NCBI GenBank assembly: GCA_903813345.2
Contig: CAIIXF020000007.1
Coordinates: forward strand, 35,060,538 to 35,124,537
Origin: Owenia fusiformis
Taxonomy: Eukaryota; Annelida; Polychaeta; Sabellida; Oweniidae
DNA: 64,000 bases
Reading direction: 5' to 3'
Below the pieces are notes generated by a model. The model did not search any database and was not told the DNA's origin. It saw nothing but the letters and a program-made list of their open reading frames with translations. Below are positions 34,701 to 47,000 of the stretch, one piece after another (position 1 is the first letter of the stretch; the number at the start of each line of letters is the position of its first letter). The translations under genes were made by a program, and so were the position numbers.

Positions 34701-34946
34701 GATAGCAGAGACGCCCGCTTTTTAAGGATGGAACGGCGCAGTCATCATCTCCATGACGACAATACACAAAGCCGTCAATATCATGATACAGTTGTCAATA
34801 TAAAACAACATACATGCAACCCATAACAATTATTTTTGGTTTATTCAAAAGGACGGTTATCACCGTGGGACGCCAAAACCTACTACACTGAGCGGGTCCA
34901 CGAAAACAGAGTTTACAAATGTAAGGCCTGACGATGCATGCTCCAA

Positions 34947-35003
34947 TGATTACCTCCATAAAACATGATTACCTTCATAAAACATGATTACCTCCATAAA
35001 ACA
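34947..35003. repeat. Three tandem 19-bp units
   Basis: Three consecutive copies of TGATTACCTCCATAAAACA with one C/T difference in the middle copy. Confidence 0.95.
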
Positions 35004-38000
35004 TAAATTGAAGACAGGCGTTCCCCGGAGTATACCATTCTGAACGATTGGCAAATGACTTACTAGTAGTAAAGAAGTAATAAGAATACTGGTATATTCC
35101 AGTAGTTCTGACGTGAAATGGCTTTTGCAAATTATGATCACACCCTGACAGGTCGTACTTGTATACGTAGAAGAAAACACCAACAAGAGAGAAAAAACAA
35201 GAGACGTATTGTTAACGTTGATACCATGCAATCACCGGCAACGTTGAATAACATAGGGGTATATAGCTGAATAAAAATCATCCTGTGAGCCGATAATCAA
35301 TTAATATTTCTGTACTCTTTATTCCATAATTACTAAACAGAGCTGACAGTCCCCTGGTACGGTGATCACGTAGGGACTCATAAACTATTTTTGACAATGC
35401 ATAAGTACAATTCACGGACAATAAAACTTGTTTTCATATTTATGAAGGGGCCAATGCCACTATAAAGCAAGGTCCTATGAGATAAGGCAAAGGGGTCCAA
35501 GATGTACATTTGACTGTAAAGTATGAAGAACCTCTGACATTGAGATTACTTTCTAGTTTTTACTGTGCTCCTTAAGCCGGGAAGAGTAATAAAGGTAAGT
35601 AATTCGTATGGATCATGGAAATGTTATGCTTGGTTTGGTTCGGCGGTCACAATTTCAGGATGTTTCAACTGTAACTATGGTAACCAGATATCAGTTAAGT
35701 CAAGCAATGTGCAAAACAAAAAGAAACCGCAAGTTCCGCACGTCAAAAGTTCAACTGAAAACACAATTGCATATGTACATGTAGGCGATCGCAACTTCAA
35801 TAGCATCAGGTTCACTTTCTCAAACGAAAGTACAATTTGATCAAGAAGAGTGCATCTAATATCTGTAAATGGCTGCCCTTGGCGTTGAGTTCGGATATTC
35901 CCTTTATAAGAAATGGGATAAAACTAAACGTTCGGCAAATATTAGCTTCTATTCAAAGAGTTGACGGATTAAATTTCAGCGACAAAAGGAAGAATAATAG
36001 TATTGAAAACCTGGCAAGGTTCAGGTACCCCCATGCTTCAAACGTACTGAACTGTTTCCTCAAGAATAAAAGAGAAATTCAGATTTTACCATTGGACATG
36101 TTAAGGCAAACAGACACATAGATATGTAGATATCGTGTACATAAATGAAAAAAATCAATCACGGATCTTAATTATAGGATAAAATGCAAAGGCTTGACCT
36201 CGGCTATATTTTAAGTGTGGGTTTGAACTGATCCAACGTCGCCAAGATACCTAATTGACAACTTGTCATCTCTCATTAATATTGCTTCATGATATCTGAA
36301 AGGGAGTGTCATGTGGATAATACTAGTGGATACCAAGTTTGGCCGATGCAAACATAAGAGCAACGCCAATGAATGTACTCTCTACATGTTAAAATGTTCC
36401 ACAAAAACAACTTGTCAAAGAGTCGCAAACAAAGGTTTCACCTGTTAGATGCTGAATCTATATAACATGAGGACTTCTTCCATGGAGTCAGCTTTCCCTT
36501 TTTGAGTTGATATAGCACTTGCTTGTTGAGCAATGGTTTCTAGTTAGAGACTCAGAGAACCATGCCGTTACCATTTCTCTCATGAAATATGTAAGGGTTT
36601 TCAGAATGGGAGACCGCAGCTCAAAAACTTTAGCAGCACCAATATAAGTGTCAATCTATTGTTTTCATTGAGGTGAATGTTCAATTACATAAAAAGCATG
36701 TAGTGTTATGGACAACAAGAACAACATCATGTCCAATGAGCCCAGAGATTGGCACCTTTTGGAAGCGGCTTTTGATTTTCATTTAATTGAAGAGAGAATG
36801 GTTGGTGCAGCTGGTGTTTACCCTGCATTATAGTCCTAGGTTCTCTTATCGTGACATGGACCGTTTGCGATAGATACAAAACGTGTATATTTAGGCAGAT
36901 TGGCAGACCTATCAGGCGATATAGTTTTGGAATACGAATCTTTTGTGGCTGGTTGTATCAAAGTGTGGTCAGAGAATCCTTTCAATAATGTTTCTCCGTC
37001 GCTGCTAGTTCAGGTCAATCAAGAGAGTATAAAGTCTATGCGATACTGTAGCCGAGATGCGGTGTACAGACCAACATAGGTGTCATTTATTATGATGAAT
37101 ACGGGTGACTGGGTGCTATAGTGCATTGTGTTAAGACAGCAACCATGATCGATGCCTCTGCTTCTCATTAAATTACAAATACAACTATACAGAGATACCT
37201 TTCTGTATAACAAAGATGTTTCTCAAGTAGAAATAATGTCTTTGCATATAGAAGCATTGGAAATCATAAATTCTGTTGTTTTATCGACGTTGTTGTTTGT
37301 TGAAAAACGCGGGCAGATTTGAAATTCGCCCATTTTAGCAATGAACATCACTACACCCTAGCCGAGGTACAAATAAATGGTAAGGGCAAGTATACTGTTA
37401 CTGGTAGACTTACCGTTGTAAAACATCATCCCAATGAACCAAAATCATACTCAGAATTAAAAGTAGTAGATCATAAACACCACATACCTTGTTAATGGCT
37501 CCAGAGGTAAGAGTCACGATGAAGGACAAAAGACGTGGCATTAGAAAAAACACAGAAAACCACCCCATATATATCTGCCATCAAAACGATAGATAGTGTA
37601 GTGTCAAATCAAAAAGCATGTGACAACTTAAAAAGATACATTATTCAACACAGGTCTGCAAGTGATAAATTTTGTAATATTCCATTTTGACCACAAATAT
37701 CACTACTTCGGTTTTTGCGTCTTTATTCCAATTCAATACATTTAATATACAGTGCACTGACTGCAAGTTAGAAACATTGGTGGCAACTTTGGTGAACAGG
37801 AAATTACCCGTAATAGTTCAACATTTTAGAAAACTATTTGGCCAAAAATGGAATTATATCATAACCTAGATTAGAGTGATGTTTTGATAATTCGACTGAT
37901 GGACGTCTATGTATGATTGTATGTATATCAACCTCGTATATCTGATCCCAATGCATTATCATGACTTAGGGAGTCGCAGATTTGATATCACTCATGCCCT

Positions 38001-39877
38001 GCTCAGTTACGTAAGATAATTCCACTCTGAACATCTCTCTATCAATAGCTTGCAGTTTGAATTAATATATCTAATATCAGACCATTGTATGAGAGTACCA
38101 TGTATAATTCTAACGACCGATGCGTATCATTCATTACAGTTATGACCCATTTAGCCAGGCTATATGCAGCTAGATGAATTTCAATGATCGCAATGTAAAA
38201 CTTATGATCCACAACCCATTCAACAATATGATGGATGACCTGATTAATTCTAATACAAACTAGTTTAAATCAATTTTATCACCCACATTGAAATATGAAG
38301 TTTTACATAAGAGCGGGGAATAATGTGCTTAATGAATATCAATGAAATAATGTCTGTGTTTGAATTCACTCAGGATATTGTGAAACTGACCATCTTGACC
38401 ATTTTATGAGCGCCACGAGTAGTTTATGATGACATAAACCAGTCAGCTCAGAACTTATTACAAGAATTCCATAGTTGTTTTATCTGACTGTTTGAACCTT
38501 CCGTGACATTGCTAGTTCACTGAATAACTACAACCCAACTTCCGTAACATTAAGGCAATCTTAAGTCATTCGTCTTAATACTTCCACCTATGAATAAGAC
38601 TGATGGCCTGCAGTACAGTAAATATTTTTTCACAATTACATTACTTTCCATAAATAATATAGCATACAAACATTATTCTCTGAATAGCTAGAATATCATG
38701 GTCAAGAGTATTAGTTAAACATTTCGTCATTTAATTGTTTTTTCAACACGTGACCTTAAAAATGTTCACCAGTTTACCGGGACGTAACACTCTCATCATA
38801 TTCACTATAAACGTTTTTGCTATTGATAATGTGCATTGCTCAAAGGCTTGAATTATGTTGTGAGTTTAGAGTCCGAATGTCGCCGTGACCTGATGATCAG
38901 TGCTCTCAAATAGAGCACATGTGAACTAAAGATAACAACAATAATGTTGGTTTTAAATTAAATGTTGATAGCGTGTTGTACAATGGGTATGTTTGTGTCA
39001 CAAGTGGTAAAGGATAACACGATGATAATTACCAACTAAATCAATAACCAATTAAAACTTCAATTCATCAGTTACCAATTACTGGGGCATATTGCCTTGA
39101 CTCAACTCAATGACAGTTAGTTCCAGACAGATTAGAAATATACTTGTTCTTGTGAACAACAGATTGTGCACGGCTGAAATGTCACAGTTTGGCTATTTCC
39201 AGTCACGGTTAAAAATAGTAGTAATTACTTTCATCATCCTTCTTCAAAGGACTTCATTTATGCTCAAATTCATATATATACTTGTAAAATACCCTTGCAG
39301 CAAGGATGACTTTCATAACTAGATTTGGTTTTGACACGAAACGGAACCTTGTGCATATCATCAAGATTATTGCATAATTTTGTTTATTTCCCAAATGTGC
39401 CATATAGCATCCCATAACTCGCCAGAAACCTAACATGTAAGCATGATGAACTGCTGTACTAGGCTACTAGTTCTGTGTATAATGTCATTTTATTAGTTGA
39501 AATACCTACTGGGATCGTTCATGCTTTTCAGCAATCCTTTAATCGTGTAGGTTATGATGTTCGTCGATTACTGTTTTACTACTTAAGGATGACCTCATTA
39601 ATCACTTTGCTCGGTTAAGTGTCACATTCAAATTCGCCTCGGTATAGTGTATCATCTCATACTCCTAACTTGGCTATATAGCGGTACGTTTATCCAATGT
39701 GTCTAAATTCCAGCGCCCTGTTTGACCTAGAGGCAGTGTTGTTAATGACCTAGTTGTGATAGTCTTAGGTTTAGGCATAGTTGGCATTCCGAATTTCTTA
39801 TACGCTGTACTACATACATGTAGATTATGCTGGTAGTATGTAGGAGGTAATATGAGATGTGTTGTTTGTGCTCATAC

Positions 39878-39956
39878 CTTTTGGGCGTTCAGGGACTGGT
39901 GTCATTATGTTATTATGTAAGGGTTCAGAACGTGCATGTCTGACTTGATTTTCCAT
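39878..39956 (-). CDS. Candidate exon or upstream ORF (unrecognised)
   Basis: An ATG in a favourable context (caacATGG) opens MENQVRHARSEPLHNNIM, then TPVPERPK, and runs into a strong donor (AAAAG then gtatgag) in phase 1. An acceptor-like ttcag lies 10 bases before the ATG. If spliced to the PCGF4-like acceptor before its ATG, the frame would end after GCTGQP, making this an upstream ORF in an alternative 5' UTR. It could equally begin another gene. I do not recognise the peptide. Confidence 0.22.
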
Positions 39957-40125
39957 GTTGAACAGACTGAATGCACGGACGCCAACTAGCGCCCGCATAT
40001 TGAAAGCGATGTAAATTTGCAACATAATTATTATATTTTAGATTGAAAGTATGCTTTACTTCAGTCTATCTTGACACAATTGTACAACAGGTCATAACAT
40101 TTGACCATAGCCATCCCTCCCCTCA

Positions 40126-40146
40126 CCCCCCCCCCCCCCCCCCCCC
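40126..40146. repeat. 21-base poly(C) tract
   Basis: An uninterrupted run of 21 C, then TCCCCGGGG. The G-rich complement could form quadruplexes. The run length may be uncertain because homopolymers are error-prone in assembly. A glycine-run reading frame across it is an artefact. Confidence 0.9.
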
Positions 40147-40647
40147 TCCCCGGGGAATTGGGTTTGGGGTCATGGCGGAGATATAAGTGTTGAGGAAAAA
40201 TGGACAAAACTGATCATATAACATTGTTATCCTCTTTCGTAGCAACATTACTCCTTTTACATGAGTTGTGAGTTGTGACCCAAGGATTTTGACAGCTCTC
40301 GTGACTTTCTTACCCGCTTCTGAAAGTCTACATTCATAGTAGTTCCTGAACTCAATCGTCTCGTTAAGTAGTTGACTATATTTATTCATAAGTCCATAAA
40401 CTAACACTGGCTCTTGATAATACAACACGAAACCTAATATTTGTGCTCAAAGCCTTCGTACTGCACATGTCTAGTAATTCACACAATGCGAGTGGCCTAC
40501 TTTCATATCAGCGGCCATATTGACTTTCTTTACAAATTACTTTGTTTGAGGCTACTTAAAGTCGCTTAAATGTCAGTTGTATCTGACATATTTTCTTCAT
40601 TATTTTAACGAATATTTTAGCTGTATAGTAAGATAAATCTATTTTAC

Positions 40648-40740
40648 CTGTTAAATCAACATGAACTGCACGGAACCCGGTAGATATCTGCAAAGTTTAA
40701 AGCTCACTCGACGATCGACTTTTCGGTTTAAAGCAAGGAT
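40648..40740 (-). promoter_or_regulatory. BMI1: Candidate non-coding first exon of PCGF4-like gene
   Basis: On the - strand a donor (TTTAACAG then gtaaaat) at 40647/40648 follows about 90 bases of CpG-containing sequence. Upstream (higher coordinates) lies a cluster of promoter motifs. The exon has only a two-codon upstream ORF after its ATG. The first coding exon needs a 5' UTR exon, and this is the best candidate I found. The transcription start and the upper border are guesses. Confidence 0.35.
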
Positions 40741-40750
40741 GTCACGTGAC
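40741..40750. promoter_or_regulatory. Perfect CLEAR/E-box palindrome
   Basis: GTCACGTGAC is the exact 10-bp CLEAR consensus (TFEB/MITF class) and also a strong USF-type E-box. It lies next to the ZNF143-like site and the candidate first exon. Whether it is bound is not known. Confidence 0.5.
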
Positions 40751-40771
40751 ACGAAGCAATAATAGACTAGC

Positions 40772-40789
40772 CGCTTTGCATTGTGGGAT
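40772..40789 (-). promoter_or_regulatory. ZNF143/Staf-like promoter element
   Basis: On the - strand ATCCCACAATGCAAAGCG fits the ZNF143 (Staf) core CCCAYAATGCA with flanking GCG. This motif is common in vertebrate housekeeping promoters near the start site. It lies about 120 bases upstream of the candidate donor. Confidence 0.45.
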
Positions 40790-40829
40790 ACTACAATAAC
40801 ACGCTAGTTGCGCTGATGACTCCACTAAT

Positions 40830-40861
40830 GCGATAAATATTGATCGTGTAATATTTATCGC
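40830..40861. repeat. 12-bp inverted repeat near promoter
   Basis: GCGATAAATATT is followed after 8 bases by its exact complement AATATTTATCGC. It lies about 40 bases beyond the ZNF143-like site and may be a regulator site or a cruciform. Confidence 0.8.
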
Positions 40862-40986
40862 TTAAAGCCAGCCTTTAACGTTGGATGGTGTATTTTTGCA
40901 TTTGTATGAGTTGTATTTTGCCTCCATATTGCGGAGCCCACATCGTTATTAAAATAGTAGTGTCGGGTGTCATGTTGAATTAACCA

Positions 40987-41002
40987 GTTTTGCATGCAAA
41001 AC
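40987..41002. promoter_or_regulatory. 16-bp palindrome with paired octamer half-sites
   Basis: GTTTTGCATGCAAAAC is a perfect palindrome containing two overlapping TTTGCAT/ATGCAAA sequences, the core recognised by POU-domain proteins. A role is inference only. Confidence 0.35.
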
Positions 41003-44000
41003 CAGGGAAACCCCTGCTAAAAATATGAGTTCAGTCTTTATGAAAAGATCAAGGTGTGTCCAGACCTATTTTTATTTTTATGAAAACAACTGTTTACGTT
41101 TGCCTAGAATGGTGTGCTTTTGGTTTTTTATAATCATTATAAATATTGATTAATTAATTGTGACGTTGTGTTAATGAGCTTGATAATTAATATTGGGCAT
41201 CATTTTTTGGTGTAATTCCCTGGGGTAGGGCCCATTCTAGGATATTAGATGTAACATATCCATTTGTTTAATGCGGCAACTTGAGATAATTAATATTATT
41301 TATTTATTTAATATATATACACTCACTTAGAATAGCTTTCTACTTTTTGGAGATTCATTATGAAAAACATTAATAACAGTAGACAACGTATAAAAATATT
41401 TTCGTCGGTAAAACATACTAGAAAATAAATCAAGCTGACACTTCTTGCTCCCCGTGCACTACAATGACATGCGTATTTATTTCAATAAACTCGTTATTAT
41501 GTTTTGATATTAGTTTGATTGATTGAACCGTCAGTTCCCAATTATGTTAGTTGAAATTTATGAAGACATGTCATGCACATCTTTTCCTATAATAAAGTAT
41601 TTTTATTGTTAAAGTGAATAAAATATACCCATTTGTACAACATTTGCAGACAATTTAAATAAGATAGATAAGTTTAAGTACATTTTGTGACATTAATCGT
41701 TTGTTAATTTCAGATTCGGAATAAGTGATAAACAGCGCTGACATGTATAGTTGAAAGTTTTCGGATTTTACTCATTTACGCATTGCCATCATACCAAAAA
41801 ACTGCAAGTTTTTTAGACTCCCGAACAGGAAATTACTGTAAAATTCAAAACATCCAGTGAGAGTTCTTATTATCAAAGTGTCAATTGTTCAATATGATCA
41901 TTTTGACTCTCCTCAACACCGAATTTCTCGTCCCCTGAAAAATACATTATTTCCAGAAAAAGGAACGTGTAGATGAGCGAGGAGCATGTAGCCGTTCGTT
42001 CAAAGAATGTTTAATTCTTCGATATTTTTAATGTGATATAGCTTTCTAATTTTGTGTGGTGGTTTTCTTGGAGATTTTAATATAGTAATTTTCAATGCCA
42101 AAGTTCTCACATGTGCTCAATGGCGCATTTCAAATTATCTCCAGTTTCGACTTATGCCCTATACTTATACATTCACACTTATATCCGACTTATACATCTC
42201 TGGGCGAAATAAAGCTTTCTGGATAACCTCTTATTAAGTTCTCACATGTACGCAATTTCATCCTTGGTCCGAATGTATGTCACTTCTTTCTATAATTGAA
42301 AGAGCAATGACGCCTTTTGATTAAGGATGACACAATGAAACCTATCCCATTTCTAAAATTACCTACAATTACGACTTATAATTGTAAGATTAAAAGAGTA
42401 TCATTTGCGAATAATAATCAAGGATATGGTTAAGTGACATTATAATTGAAACATTAGCGATTGTAATTATGACCCTTACCGTCACAATATACAGATCCTA
42501 TAAGATCTGTATAAGTTAATCATATAGCACTAACGTGACTGACTGTATTAAAGAATGTACAATACGTGTGTATGCCAGTGCCGAAATAGGTTATGTAATA
42601 ATACATAAAATATATGACCATGTCTCTCTGAAACAAAATGGTGAGATTAACTTTTCAAGATTAACCGACTGGATCGGAATCAGGGATATGAATACTCAAA
42701 GTGGATTGGCTCTTTCCCCATTTCTAAAAGTATATCTTGGGTTTTCTGAAAGCTAGACAGATATAAGCAGTTTTGTTAGTACAGTTTTTTATAGTTTGTG
42801 CAATATATCTCAACTCTGACATTTGTATAATATGTACACATCAAATTATTAAAAAACAAGCAAGCCCAGGCTGTTTTTGTCAAAGCATTTTGAAGATGAT
42901 GTTGCATTTATCATTATAATCTCATAATATCAGATCAAATCATACTCCTTCCATAATAAGATAAATAGATAAAATCATTATGACATAATAAAGCAATCAC
43001 CATAACAATAGTTCGAAAGCTTCAAACAATATCCCAGATGACTACAACCGTGAAACTGCTCCGCAGAACACAAATACAGGTAACTGTGGCAACCATAAAA
43101 AGAGTATTGTTATGTTGAGTGATAAATGTGATATAGGATCTTGATCTGTTATTTGTGTGAATTTCATATTGTTTCATCATCAAATGAAAATTTTAGAGCA
43201 AAGTTATAATTACTTGTAGGACAGGCTATTGTAACACATATCCTTGTTTAACACATTTGAAAAATTTAAGTCCATGATTCGATGAGTCACATGTTATTGA
43301 TAAATTATTGCACGAGATTCGCTTCTGCGTCTAAGACGAGAGTTAGACCGAGTGCTGTTATGACAAGTACATCAAATTACGAGTCGTGTGCGGCTTAAAC
43401 TATTTTTAGACGTTGGAAAATGGTTTTTGAGAATTGAAATTCAAACAGAAATGATTTTGTAGGTTCATCTTGGCCTCCATGCCGAGGTACTAACGCTTCC
43501 AAAAAACGTTGCATGCCTGATTATACATGTATATGAGTATGGACAAGTACTGTACGCGTACCGTACAGCTATGATAGTCAAATCTCCATTCAAAAATAAC
43601 ACAAAAATAGAATATCATTCTCATTTCAATTGTAAGTTTGATGAGACAACATTGGCATAATTTGACTAAACAACAAAGCGCCATATAGCTAAGAAAAACA
43701 CACTTGAGAGAATCTATACTGTCTACCACTTCACTGAGTTTTGTGAAAGATGTTCCTATTTGTGTCACTGAAATTGTCAGTGGTCAGGCAGGCATCCATC
43801 TTGATTCACAAGGTTTCAGTTGCTCTTGTAACACCTTAATTGGAAGTCGAATATGGCATGCATCATGACTATTCCTTTCAATGTTGTTTTTACACTGTAC
43901 CTTGATATATTCCGCCAACAAAGTGGCAGTCTCTGTAGTATCTATGAGTGCCCTAATTAATTGAATTTATTTGTGATCCCTAGAGGGCTCCAACAACACG

Positions 44001-47000
44001 AGAATGAGCCCATTTTTTAAAAAGTTAGGTTGGCTTTAAGTGTCCAAAAAACTATTGAAACCCGGATAGGAACTACTACTTACTTTTTAAACTTTGAGGA
44101 TATATGAATATTAACTATGTGTATACTGTTCTGCCGATTGTCCCTGTAATGCTGATTACTTGATACAACTTTGATTCAGGATTTTTCGAATATGACTTAG
44201 CAGCTTGCTCCGAATCCATGAACCTTTGCATAACATTTTGCATTTAGAGAACATTTATTGAAAATACATGATACCGAAAGATTTAACCGTATCGATGAAT
44301 CAACTAAAACTAATGAACCAAAAATTCAGTTTTTAAATGTCACTATTTCAAATACAAATATACAGATTTTTATTTTTAGCATTACCTTAGACATTGCAAT
44401 TGTCCACTTTGGCTCAGCATGCAATTCAACTCACACGATGTTCATTACAGTGAAGGTAGTTGTAGGCCTATCTCTCTTTATTGTCCCTTCATAAACAATG
44501 AATGGTGAAATGACGAAACAATTCCAATTATTGTACAACCACCTAATGCAACCGCATTTCAATTCAGGAAATTGACAAACATCACCGACTACTACCCGCA
44601 AAATAAATGATTAAACCAACTTCCTTCACCAAATGAATTACAAGTTATTCTAAGGATTTATTATATAATTCCAATCAGGCGAGAACCCAGAAGTGACACT
44701 TTCAATTGAATGGAGCTTTACGAGTATCATCAGATCATTTAATCTATGGCATTGAAGTAACACTGAAAGCCACCGAGGTGATTACTGATATCGCCTTCCG
44801 TTTGCCTCGTGGAGTGAAATAGATATATGCCCCAGTGTCATCGTGTGGTCGTATTAAGGCGATGCAGGTGACATTTATTCATTAAATCGTAATCTGAGCC
44901 AGTCTTATTAGTTAATGACTGGCCGAGATAAACTGGCATCTTGCATTTGCATCATAAAAACAATCATCATTACCTCAAGATAACTGAAATCTATCCTTAT
45001 CTTTGTCACAGCACTATAGGTAGAATGGAATTGATAAGTGCCCAAAATTATCTCGGCTACGTCTGTCACTGAGATTGATTCTGCTATAATTATTATTAAC
45101 TAATACAAATTATTAGTCGGATTGCGTAGGGAATTCATATGTAGACTTGGGACAGATGCGGCTAATCTGTATTCATTCCCTCTCCATCAAATCTTTTCTC
45201 CCAACTGTTCACTGGGATTACATCTGTATGCAACATTGTTGTTTGCCCTTTATGTGACTCATGTTTTAGGCTCATTTACTTGGAATTCATTAGCGCGCTG
45301 ATGGTCGTTTGTGGTTACAAGAATTACTCCCTTTTGTCTTATGAACCAAGATATGGAATGCGACTGAATACGTTCGCTGGAAAGATGCATTTCCCAAGTG
45401 GATTTCTCCGACTTGAAATTTGTCTTTCTCTAGACACCTTGTATAAAGCAATGTTGTGGTGGCCAGCGAAATAAACCACATATGAAACTATTCAAAACGT
45501 GCGCGTGTGTACAGAAATTTACATAGTTTCCATAGTAACGAGGTTGCGAATGGCACAGGCAAATGTTGCATTTTTTCATTTCTGTGTTCTATACTCGATT
45601 TATGATCTATGCTAGACGGGGCTGTACCGCCATCCTTGGTACAAGGGCATTTCACTTCTTTCCATAAATTGAGTAATAAATGAAGTCCTTGAATGAAGGA
45701 TGCTGTCCCACCTCAAGTGAATTTTGCTATCGGAGTGTGTTGACCTACACCGTGCTAAATTGACCACACCTCAGAAAAATGAAAAAAACTTGAACTTGAT
45801 TTGTTTTAATCCCAAGATATTACGTGCGATATCCCAGTGGAATTTTATATTATGAATTATTAAACTTGCAATATCTCCTACACGATGAAATTGCTCCACA
45901 CGATAGAAAAATAACGATTTGATGAAATTATTTCAAATTCTTCTTCTCGTAATTACTTGCATAACGAGACTTTGACTGTGAGATGATATCGTACAGCATG
46001 GGAAAAGTCAATAACCGGGTAGTTCATCGCCGTTGTCAAGTTTCGTTCAGTGAATAAATTGCGAAAGTCGGACTTTAGTTGCCTAGTGAAATGACAACAA
46101 TTTGATCAAAATATTATGATTTACCCTGCAAAACCAGTATCATTTTGACGCTAAGCAGCGTCGCGACGTAACGGTGCAAACATCAGATTGATATCAGGAA
46201 ATATATAAGAAAAAGAATCATCGTCAATACACAATCGGAATCATGCAGGTTCGCTTCTTAATGATTCCTACTGGTTTCTGACTGGGTATAAACTATTATA
46301 TCTAAGCCATATACTTCAAATGAGAGGGGAACCGCATTTGGTCCAAACCATTCTTTTCACTAAATCGAATGGTGGCGATCCTCTGAAGAATCCGAAAATA
46401 CCAAGAAGAGCGCTTGATACTTGTGCCGAAACACCAAGATATTACCCTGTCTAGAAACAAAGAGCATATAATACTCGGGATAACTTTAGATGGGGCAGAA
46501 AACTATTTCCCCGATTTGCCCATCCGCCTAAATCAACCCTGTCGTGCGTACTTCAGACGTCGCCACACTTCCAAGCTGGGCATAAAAATTGAAGTGGGGT
46601 GTTTGAGAAATACTTCACTGAAAACCAACAGACTCGGCTTTTTGAGGGTCTTGGCAATAGGCCTACCGTACAAGTTATATAATATTTTGTATTAATAACG
46701 CATTATGAACAGATCAATAACAACTCAACACCGATTGGTGAGTGATACTGTTGTTTCGGTCATTCAATTTAAGAATCAGCCCCAACAGCCTGGCGAAATT
46801 CGACCCGTAGTAATGGTATTGGATGGGAGAAATACCTTGTTAACTTTATTTTCATATTTGTGGGTTCTGTCGAACTCGATCTGCTTCAACTTTGACAACA
46901 GATTCTAAAGGCGAACGTCTTTGTATCCACTTTCCCTAGAGTTTTTATCCAAATGTCAAAACGTGATTAATTGCTCCAAATCATATCCGCATATGAAATG

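Larger units (their letters stand above)
31730..40647 (-). other. Presumed 5' UTR intron / upstream region of PCGF4-like gene
   Basis: This 8.9-kb CpG-normal stretch separates the first coding exon from a promoter-like cluster. It holds a 19-bp repeat (34947-35003), a candidate exon (39878-39956) and a 21-base C run (40126-40146). Several short open frames were examined, and none is recognisable as protein. It may contain enhancers, but nothing in it identifies them. Confidence 0.4.

Noticed and set aside
37488-37541. Short minus-strand frame MPRLLSFIVTLTSGAINK running into a donor
   Set aside because: Faintly like the start of a small mitochondrial membrane protein, but the start context is poor and no second exon was found downstream.
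40123-40428. 101-codon minus-strand frame ending in poly-Gly
   Set aside because: It starts at a non-ATG codon and its end is only the translated poly(C) tract; no support as a gene.
41025-41053. Possible plus-strand first exon (MSSVFMKRS then a GT), divergent from the PCGF4-like promoter
   Set aside because: Nine codons and a weak donor are not enough; no following exon was recognised.
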